The notes beneath the pieces were generated by a model. That model was not told the DNA's origin and ran no database searches. It saw nothing but the letters and a program-made list of their open reading frames with translations. The translations under genes and the position numbers were made by a program. DNA of 12,935 bases from Victivallales bacterium (lineage in GTDB: Bacteria > Verrucomicrobiota > Lentisphaeria > Oligosphaerales > Oligosphaeraceae), in the NCBI GenBank assembly GCA_017615955.1, contig JAFZZD010000813.1, positions 1 to 12,935 of the forward strand. The letters run 5' to 3'. Position 1 is the first letter of the stretch, and each line of letters opens with the position of its first letter. Below, piece after piece: positions 1 through 10,200 of this stretch.

Positions 1-42
1 CCCTCCGAACGCGCATTACCTACCCTCGTGGGGAACATAGCA

Positions 43-82
43 TAGTTGATTGACGACAATGCAAACAGATGGCAATCGACTA
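43..82. repeat. Imperfect inverted repeat upstream of the promoter
   Basis: TAGTTGATTG (43-52) can pair with CAATCGACTA (73-82) over 10 bp with one G-U pair, across a 20-nt loop. It is followed by an A-rich rather than a T-rich stretch, so it does not look like a plus-strand terminator. It ends 23 nt before the candidate -35. It could be an operator-like site, the remains of an upstream gene's 3' structure, or chance. Confidence 0.3.
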
Positions 83-105
83 AAGAACAAAAAATTAAAA
101 AAGGC

Positions 106-134
106 TTGTAAAATGACGGCGACAAATATATTAT
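106..134 (+). promoter_or_regulatory. Candidate sigma70-like promoter
   Basis: TTGTAA at 106-111 (4 of 6 to the -35 consensus) and TATTAT at 129-134 (5 of 6 to the -10 consensus) are separated by exactly 17 nt. They lie in an AT-rich stretch. Transcription would start near 141 and leave a leader of about 74 nt before the ATG. This is the best-spaced pair I found upstream of the gene. AT-rich DNA gives such matches by chance, and the sigma factor preferences of the host are unknown. Confidence 0.35.
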
Positions 135-214
135 TGCAGTTTTTGTTGATTTTGCGAGTATGCCTTCAGTGGCAATTGTATTTGAACCTCCGATATTTCA
201 AGCACCATTAAAAA

Positions 215-1276
215 ATGTCAGAGAATACCATTATTTCATCAGGTGTGACCTCCGTGTCCTTGTCCGTTTCCTCCAGTGAAGTCTTGACAGTTTCCTCAGG
301 CGGTACGGTTGATAAAACCCAAATACTTGCAGATGGCAAGATGCAGGTGCTTTCCGGAGGTCTTGCCACGGATACAGTGATGAGTGGGATTTATGACTAT
401 CCAGACAACAATGTGTTTGCTTCCGCCTACATTGAAAATGGCGGTTGTGCGAGTGGGATAAGTGTAGGCAGCTGTGCATTTCTTTATGTCAGCAGCGGAG
501 CTGTCATTTCGGGGACTACAGTCAATGGGTGGTGTGCTCGCGTCTATGCGTCGTCAGGCGCGTCAGTGAATGGGTTGTCCCTGGTGAATCAAGGTGCCTT
601 GTTTGTCTCCAAAGGCGCCCACGTGGAGAATGTGTCATACAGGGGCGGAGGCGTCAGCCTTGTGCTGACCATTTCCGGCGGGGACAATGAGACCTACGTC
701 CATGGCACCAATCAGGCTGGGAAGGAGTTCACCGTGCGGAACGGCGTGGGTTCCAATCTTATGCTGTACGGCAATTATTTTGCTGGTTCCGTGGGAGTGA
801 TCAACGGCGGTGTGCTCAAGGACACAGTTGTTTCCAATGGCTATTTGAATATCTCCAGTGGCGGTATTGCCAGCAACACGACTGTGATTGGATCCTTCAA
901 TGGTATTAGACTGCATAGCGGTGCAGTCCATTCAGGCATAGTGAATGTATCTTACGAGGGCGGCTTCGTGGTCTCATCGGGTGGCGTGGTCAATTTTTCC
1001 GTGAATGAGCGGACAGTTGATGATGGGGTCCTGATAAACAATCTGGCCTTCATAACTGGTGCTCCTGCCTATACATTGACCGTTAGGGGCGACCAGGGAT
1101 CTGGCGTCTATAAACTGGCTTCCGGTGCGGTTGGCTTCGATCAGGACATTACGATCTGCACCACGAACGGACAGTGCTATGACGCGATAAGCGTAGGCGG
1201 CAATTTCTGCACTGACAATGGAGTATGTTATTCACTGTTGCTCGATGACGATACCCTGCTATTGACTGTTTCCTCC
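215..1276 (+). repeat. Stalk unit 1: AIDA-type repeats plus Cys4 closing module
   Basis: Residues 1-354. The AIDA-like turns (SSGG, LSGG, ENGG, INGG) recur about every 15-25 residues and predict a right-handed beta-helix passenger. The unit closes at 989-1276 (residues 259-354) with a module containing NERTVDDGVLINNL, a V.KLASGA..F stretch, and cysteines C315, C321, C332 and C338. It is homologous to unit 5 at a constant offset. In known AIDA-type adhesins such helices display binding surfaces outside the cell; the ligand here cannot be inferred. Confidence 0.85.
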
Positions 1277-4200
1277 AGTGGCACTGCTCCAGTTTCGTCA
1301 GGTGGCGAGGCGGTTTTTTCATCCGGTATGGCGAATGTGTATTCTTCGGGAATACTGGTTTCCTCTGTGCAAAGTGCAGAGGGGCAGGTGCTTGGCTATG
1401 GTTACAATGATTTGATGATGGTGGGGAATGGCGGGAATGCCAAGGACACGACAGTCAGTTCCGGCGGAACTCTGACGGCTGAACTGGAGGCTGTGATGGG
1501 GCGTGTGGTGCTGTCTGGCGGCACATACTCCGGTGGTGGCGTGTTTTCCTCCAATTTGGCCTTGCAGAATGGCGGTGCCGTGGCTAATTTCGCTGGGAGC
1601 GCCGTTTTGAGCGGTGCCAGTTTCGTGGGCAATTCGGCAGTTGCACCAGAGAGTTCGAGCTATCCTTATGGAGGTGCTGTCTATAACTCAAATGGCACCA
1701 TGTTGCTTGAGGATGTGGTGTTCTCCCGCAATTCGGTTGTCAGCGGCAGTCTTGACTATGGCGGTGCCCTTTGTAACCAGGGCGGCGAGGTGGTGGTTTC
1801 CTCCGCCAGGTTCTTGGAAAACTATGGTTGGGACGGCGGAGCCATTGAAAATCACAGTGGCAAAATGTGGCTGACTGATGTGGAAATCACGGGGAATTCT
1901 GGTGGCTATGGTGGAGCGATAGACAATACGCTTTACACCAGCATGTACATTAGTTCTGCGCTTTTCCAGAACAACTATGCCATGAACCACGGCGGTGTAA
2001 TGAGGAACTATGGTTATTTGAATGTATCGTCTGCAACTTTCCTCAACAATTCTGGGCGTTTTGGTGGGGTGCTGTACAACAACAGCAATGCCTTTTTTGA
2101 GAATGTCATATTCAGTGGCAATACCGACACCTACAATGGCGGTGGTGCAATAGAGAACTACAACATGATCAGGCTTGGCAATGTGCAGTTCCTTAACAAC
2201 AGCGCCAGTACGAATGGCGGCGCTGTTTACAATGCATCCAAATTGAACCTGGTCGGCGCGGTATTCAGCGGAAACAAGGCCGGCGGGCAGGGCGGCGCCA
2301 TATACAATCTTTCGGGGGGCATAGTCAATATCGTAGGCAATGTGCTTCTTGCCACGGAAAACGACAGTATCTGCAACCTGGGTACGATTACAATCAATCC
2401 AGGGGCGACGCTTTCCACGTGCGCAACGATTTCAACTGCGAGCGGAACCATTATCAACAATGGCAGACTGTTGTGGGACATAACGGGGCGCGCACTTTCC
2501 TCGCCTGTCATGGTGGACAATCTTGCAAACATATCTGGAGGCAATTACACAATATCAATGGCTGCAAACCAGAATGCCGGAAAATACCAGATTGCGGCGG
2601 GAGCCTCTGATTTCCAGTCAAGCATCACCATCAGCGTCAGTGGGATTGCAATGGGGAGCGTTGGCATAGGCAACAGCCTCAATGTCCAGGACAGGTGCTA
2701 CGCTCTTGATGTAGACAGCAATGGAGTGCTGTCGCTTGACATAACGACGACTACAGTCGATGACAAGGACTATGTAAAACTGTATTCAGGAAGCACTGTT
2801 GTAAGCCGCGCCTCCTACATGACTGGCAAGATCCTGCCATGCAGCAGCTACAATTCCATGACCGTTTCATCTGGCGGAAGCGTGAACCAGACGACGCTGC
2901 TCCCGTATGGAAACCTGCTGGTGCTCAGTGGAGGCGTTGCCACCGACACCATGGTGGACGGTGGAGGCGAAGGTGCCCCAAACACACTTTTCAGAGTATA
3001 TAACGGCGGCAGCGCCAATGGCGTTGTGGTGTCCAATTATGGCTCATGCATGATGACATCTGCCACGGGGAATAACATTGTCGTCGGTGCGCGTGGTCTT
3101 GTTGCCAACAACCGGGGTGTTGTCAGCAATGTTGTCGTCGAAGGAAGTGCAGGGCGCATAATTGTGTACAGCAGCGGAAGCGCGGAGGACGTTGATGTGA
3201 GGAGCAGTGGATACGCCTTTGCTTCATTTGGCGGCGTCATTCAAAATGGCCACGCTGTTTCAAGCGGTATTATGATTGCCGGCCAAGGCGGCCTCCTTTC
3301 CAATGTTTCGGCAGACGTCCTTGGTCGTATACAATTGCAGAATGGTGGCATTGGCAGGGACATCCAGGTTGCATCAGGCGGGTATCTCTATGCCGCAGGC
3401 TCAAGTGTTTTGGAAGGAACCATAATGGTGGCTGGAGTGATTCTTGGCTCTGGCAGCGTAAATGCGGAGAATGCGGAGATTGTCTTTGCGCTGGAAGACA
3501 GGAATGCGGAAAACTCGTACATACTTAATGACATATCCAGAATGGAAGGGGCGACCTACAAGGTCTCAGTCTCGGAGGCGCAGGCCTATGGTGTTTACGA
3601 GCTGGCGGGAAATGCGGCGGAATTTGACGGGAGCATCGCTGTGTGCACGTCAGATGGCGTCTGCCATGATGCCATAAGCGTAGGGGAGTCATATTGCACG
3701 CCTGAAACCTGCTATAGCGTGTCGGTCAGCGAGACTGGTGTGCTTCAGCTGGGCATTTCCGCCAACACAGGTGGCGGGGCATTCAATTATGAAGTTGGAA
3801 GCTGGGGGGACAATTTAGAGGATGCCAAGGAGTATGCGAAGGCCAAGGGTGTGCCAATACTGGCATATTATGGATACTCATCCTGGTGCGGCTATTGCAG
3901 GCTGCTGGAGAACCAGGTCTTTGCTGCGTCGGATTTCAAGCAATATGCGGAAAGCGGGTCAGTGGTGCTGCTCAAGAATGTCGACATTCCAGGCATAAGC
4001 ACAAGTGGCGTGCCAGATTGCTATATATTGGATGCTGACGGCAATGTCCTTGGAAGGCGTCTTGGCTTTGGCAATGGAACCCATGATGCCTGGATGGATT
4101 GGTTTGACAATTACGTAAGCCTGATGGGCGACGACGACCTGGTGCAGCTTTATTCATCGGGAAGCCTGGTGTCATCCGGCAATGTGTTTAGCGGCGTGGT

Positions 4201-7200
4201 CCTTTCCAGTGGCGGTAATGATTTGATGACCGTGTCCAGTGGCGGTCGTGCATTGGGGACAACTGTCGATAATGGAGGCAGCATGACCGTCCTTGGCGGT
4301 GGCTCGGCTTTGGGCACCGTGGTGAATTCAGGCGGAAGGCAGAGAGTTTCAAGTGGTGCCATTCTTGGCGGCACTACAATAGTCGGCGGCAATTTGGAGA
4401 TTGCTGATGGCAAGGCGAATGTGGCGGAACTTGTATTTGCCGTGAACCAGCGCATTTCTGAAGATGGCTACATTCTCAATGATTTGAGTGCGTTGCGCGG
4501 GGGGACTATGTCCGTCCGCGTGGCAGCTACACAGGCTCATGGAGCGTACAAGCTGGCTGCCAACGCATGGGATTTCAATGGCGTTGTCTCAGTATGCAAT
4601 GACGATGGCTCGATTTGCTATGGCTCGATTTCCGTTAGTACGCCGCTTTGCGTTGGCGACGTATGCTACTCGCTGGAAGTCAGCGAGGGTGGATTGAATG
4701 TCCTGGTGTCCGAAAACACGGGAGGCACGTCAGTCGGATCGTCTGTGCTTGTGTATTCTTCCGGCACGCTGGCTGGAATGGGCGACATGCTGTCAGGTGT
4801 TCGCCTGGTTTCTGGCGGCAATGACAGCATGGCTGTTTCCTCGGGAGGCATTGTTTCCAGCACACATATTCAAGGCGGCGGCACAATGAGAGTATTTTCA
4901 GGAGGCCTTGCCACGGATACAGTGATGAGCGGCATTTATGGTTATCCCTCAAGCAATGTCTATGTTTCAGCGTATATTGAAAACGGAGGCTCCGCCAGCG
5001 GAATGACATTGAGCCGCTGCTCTTTGCTTTACGTCAGCAGTGGCGCGGTGCTTTCAGATGCAACAGTCACTGGATGGATGGCTCGCGTCTATGCTTCGTC
5101 CGGCGCGTCAGTGAACGGTCTGGCATTGGAGAACCAGGGTGCCTTGTTCGTTTCCAAAGGCGCCCATGTGGAGAATGTGTCATACAGGGGCGGGGGCGTC
5201 AGCCTTGTGCTCACAATTTCAGGTGGGGACAATGAGACCTACGTCCAGGGCACCAACCTGGCGGGAAGGGAGTTTACCGTGCAGAACGGCGTGGGCTCCA
5301 ATCTTATGCTATACGCCAATTATTTCCTGGGCTCCGTGGGAGTGGCCAACGGCGGTGTGCTAAAGGATACAGTCGTTTCCAAGGGCTATTTGTATATCTC
5401 CAGCGGCGGCATCGCCAGCAACACGACGGTGACCGGAAATGGCAATGGCGTTAGCCTGCTGTGTGGCGGAGTCCATTCAGGCACAGTGAATGTATCTTAC
5501 GAAGGCGGCTTCAAGGTCTCATCAGGTGGCGTAGTCAATTTCTCCGTGAATGAGCGCACAGTGGATGATGAAGCCTTGATCAACAACCTTGCCTTTATCA
5601 CTGGCTCACCCACATACACCTTGACCGTAAGGGCAGACCAGGACTTTGGCGTCTATAAACTGGCTGCGGGTGCGTCTGGCTTCAACCAGAACATAACAAT
5701 TTGCACGACGGACGGGGAATGTTATGAGCCCATCACCGTAGGAGGCAGCTTCTGCACAGACGACAACGTATGCTATTCCCTTGGACTGGAAAACGATTTG
5801 CTCACGCTCACAATCAGCGGCAAGGAGATAGTGGCGCCTGGGCTGGTGAATGTTTATTCTTCTGGCGTGCTTGTCAGCGGAGCCGATGCAATGGAGGCGA
5901 TTTCACTGGAGGAGACCTATTCCGCAGAGGTGTTGAGCGGAGGCAGCGTGTCCAGCGCCATGGTGCAGTCGGGAGCCTCTCTGGCAGTTGAGAGGGGCGG
6001 CTGGCTTGCTTATGCCGAAATACTTTCTGGCGGAAGCATGAGCGCGGGAGGTGCCTTTGAATACAAGGGGATTGACAACGGTGGCTCTCTAGTGATGAAT
6101 CACGCCGTACTATGGAACATTGACAACAAGGGGGATTTGACCCTGAATGGGCGAAATGAACTGCGTGGAGGGCTTTCCACTTCCGATGGAAGGGTTCTTA
6201 ACAACGGCACTCTGGTGTTCGACTTGGCCGGAAGGGAACCCAGTGAAGGTTGCTATCTTGATTCATTGTCCAATGTCACTGGAGGAACCTATTCCATTTT
6301 AGTCAGTCCAACGCAGGCTTTTGGCAAATATGCCCTGGCTGGGGCAGCCTCTGGCTTCAATGAGGCGATTACAATATGCCATTCTGATGATGTCTGCTAT
6401 GATGCAATCACTGTTGGGGAAAGTTTCTGCACGGACGATGCCTGCTATTCCTTGGAAGTGGACAGTTCTGGTGTGTTTTCCTTGACCATAGGGGCCAACG
6501 AGTTTGTCGATGAGGAGGCCCCCGTCCTGGTTGGTGCGCCCTCTGTAAGCGTTTACAAGTACGATGCGAGCTTTGCCTGGTCCGCCGCCAGCGACAATGT
6601 GGGCGTGGCCGGCTATCGCTTGAAGGTGGGCGAGGACATATATGCCACGGACAAGCTGAACCTGGCTTTGCAGGGCTTTGAGCCGGGCGAGTACCAGTAT
6701 CAGCTTCAGGCCTTTGACGCAAGCGGCAATGGCAGCGAGTGGTCTGCAGTCCAGTATTTCACGGTGGAGGACAGTACGGCACCGTATTTTACCGTTGAGC
6801 CTGTCGCCATTGTCGAAGGATATGATGTGACAATATCCTGGCAGGGTATGGACAATGTGGGCATCGCAAGGGTCTGTGTAAGATTTGACGGCAATCTCCA
6901 CAACGCATCGGAGACTGAATTGACGCTTGCAGATCTGGCTCCAGGCAGCTATGAATATCAGGTTATGCTATGGGACGCGGCCGGCAATATGGCATTGAGC
7001 CAGAAGGCCACCGTTGATGTAAAGGACGTCACGCCGCCTGGAAAACCTGTGATATCCTACGTCAATCCAACGGTCTTGACAAACCGCAATGTGATCATAG
7101 GCGCAACATTCGATGATGATGCGGCAGTCCGCCAGTACCGCCTCAATGAGGGCATGTGGCTGAACTACACGAACCGTCTGGTGATAAGCGGCAATAGTAC

Positions 7201-10200
7201 TGTCAGTTTCCGTGGCATTGACGAAGCGGGAAATGTCAGCGAGGTTGCCTCCTACACCATTGACAACATTGACAAGACTGCCCCTGCAATCTCTGTTTCC
7301 GAAACAATGCATGGCGAGGCAGTGACACTTCTCGTTGCGTTTTCAGATGCGAATGGCATTGCGAAGAGGCAATATCTGCTCAGCGGCGCCGAGGAATGGA
7401 TGGACTATGTTTCGCCAATTGAAATCACTGAAAATGGTCTTGTTCTGCTTTATGCAAAGGACAATGCCGGCAACGAGACATACGCCCAGTATGAAATAAC
7501 CTCCATTGTGCCAGCCAAAGTCGATTTGGTCGTGGGTTCACCGCGTTTTGTCAAGCTTGGCGGCGGCAATTCATTGTCTTCGGTGGATGCCATAGGTATG
7601 TCGTTCACCGTGTTCAATGCCGGCAATGCGGACATAGAGCAGACCAGTGTCGATATTTATGTGGACAATCTGCTGATGGGAAGCATAGAGGTCGGCAATC
7701 TCCAGGCTGGGAAGGGAAGGGCGCTTTCCTTTGAACTGGAGCCATTGAGCGCCGGAGAGCATCTTGTCAGGATTGTAGGCGACGCCTCGAATCTGCTGGC
7801 AGAGAGCAATGAGGGCAACAATGAAGTGGAGCAGACGCTGCGTATCAATCCAGCCGTTTATCCAATTGACAGGTTTGACTTGGGTGGCGACAACGGCACA
7901 TTTGCCAGTGCCACTGATTTGACTGATGTGATGCTTGGAAAGTCCACGCTGGAAAGCCTGAGCATACATGACAATGAGGATGTGGATTTCTACCGTTTCG
8001 CTCTTGTCGGGCGTGGCACCACGGCAAATGAACTGGGCATTTCGTTCAACCAGGCTTTTGGTAACCTGGACCTTGCGCTCCTGGATGCCAATGGTTCCGT
8101 GCTGGCCAAATCTGAGACCGCGACTGGAAAAGAGACTGTCTCGCTGAATGGGTATGGCGCAGGAATCTACTATCTCAAGGTCTATGGCTATGAAGGCGCG
8201 TCAAACAACTATTCTCTGACATGGGAGTTGCCTGTGAACGCGTATTCCATGGATGCATTTGAACCCAATGACACACTGTTTACGGCAGCTGAAATAGTTT
8301 CCAACCTCACATACGCGGCAAGCATACACAATGGAAGCGATTTGGACTTCTACTCATTCCAGTTGGAGCGGCTAGGGCGTGATAACGACAATCTTGTTCT
8401 GGAAAGGAGCATTGGCGCTGGAAAGCTCAATGTTTCCATTCTGGATGAGCAGGGAAATGTAATTCGCGAGAACTCAACGGATGATGCTGGCACGGCAACC
8501 CTGTCCCTGTCCGCGTTGGGACTTGGCACCTATTACTTGAAAGTGGCGGGGGATGAAACAGAATACCATTTCAATTTGGCCATAAGCAGTGTCCATGGGG
8601 ACATTTATGACGGGGGGAATGGAAACGACACCTTTGCAAGCGCCACATCACTTGGCATTCTCTCCGGACGTGGAAGCATAGAAGGGCTCTCAATACACGT
8701 AAGCGACGATGTGGATATGTTCGAATTCATCCTGTCCGAGGATGCCAGTGCAATCGACGGCATTGGCATTTCCCATGTCGCCTCCGCCGGAGATCTGGAT
8801 TTGTATTTGTATGACGCGTCAGGAAACTTCATTGACAAAGCATATACGTTGAGTGACGATGAGACCATAGGACTGGGTGGGCTGAAAGCGGGACGCTATT
8901 ACCTGAAGGTCTCTGGCTACAATGGAAGCACAAACAACTACACACTCAACTACAAGGTGATGGCACATAGCATTGTGGCTGACGACTACGAGGGCAGGGA
9001 ACCGATTGTCATACGCCAAAGCCAGACTATTGACAATATGAGCATAAGCCCCTCCGATGGGACTGCTGACACAGTCGATACATTCAAGTTGGTGCTGGAT
9101 GCGAAGGGCACCGCTGCAAGCAGAATCCTGTTGTCGGACTATCGCGAGGACTGGAATGGCCTGGCGTGGAGCATTTCTGGCAACGGCGTGAATGCCTCGG
9201 GCATTGGCAGCGAAATCTCATTGAAGAATTTCAGCGCAGGAGAATACACCCTGACTTTGAATGCGCCAGTGGACAGGCAGTACAGCGAATACTCGCTTAC
9301 GGCTGTGTTGCCGGAGGAGGAGATGTCCGACTCCTGGTCGGTGTTTATCTACATCGACGGTGACAACAACCTGGAGGCATATTATTTCTGGGAACTGTAC
9401 TATATGCAGAATGCTCGTCTTGCCGATAATGTCAATGTCTATGTGATGTTCGACAGGACACCCGAAGTCACCAATAACGAAGACACCTACAGGCAAAATT
9501 TCTCGCTCGGTGACTGGTCTGACACCAGGGTCGCAAAACTCACGTACAATTCCGGATACAGCATTACCCTGGACTGGGAAAGCTGGGGTGAGCTGGACAT
9601 GGGATCCGCAAATACCCTGGAACGTTTCATCGCCTGGGGCAAGGAGCAGGCACCAGCGGACAATTATGCCGTCATCTTAAAGGACCATGGCACATCATTC
9701 GGGTATATCTGCGAGGATGATACCAATGGCGACACCATGCTGACCATCGACGCAATTGCCCAGGTTGTCTCGAACCATGACATTAGCGTCACGGTCTTTG
9801 ATGCCTGCCTTATGGCTTCTGACCTAGTGTTGTCCGCCATGTCCGGAGCCACCGATTATGTGGTTGCATCCGAGGCAATAGGCTGGACTCCCAACTGGAC
9901 TGTCCAATATGAGCAGTTGCTGAATTCCATTAGAGCCGACATGACACCTGGAGAATTTGCCGCCGCCGTGGTCGCGGCAAACTACGGAACCACCCAATAC
10001 AAGTCCACACTTGGAGCGTTTGACACTTCGGACGAGGCCATCTACGCAGCACTCTGCGACTTTGGAAATGCCTCGTCTTCCTTCACCAGTGCCGACTGGA
10101 CTGCATTGGTGCATGCCTTCGCCAATGTGGCCAACTACAATTCCGGCAATGTGGCATACTTTTCTGACTTGGGACAGATTCTGGGCAACATTGACCAGTC

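Noticed and set aside
1..45. Possible 3' end of an upstream gene (frame 1 open from the window edge to TAG at 43-45)
   Set aside because: All three plus frames stop within about 51 nt and the segment is too short to recognise any protein.
1314..1319. Homopolymeric T6 tract as a slipped-strand phase-variation site
   Set aside because: Six bases is too short to be notable, and no longer homopolymer or short tandem repeat was seen in the gene.
6299..6901. Minus-strand frame of 200 codons opposite stalk unit 6 and the first FN3-like domain
   Set aside because: The plus strand here encodes clear Cys4 and FN3-like modules; the minus product has no recognisable domain and no convincing ribosome binding site.
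9710..9760. DDTNGDTMLTIDAI as an EF-hand or dockerin-like calcium site
   Set aside because: It lies between the catalytic His and Cys of the C11 domain, where the family normally has a similar D/N/G-rich loop followed by a helix. It is better explained as part of the peptidase.
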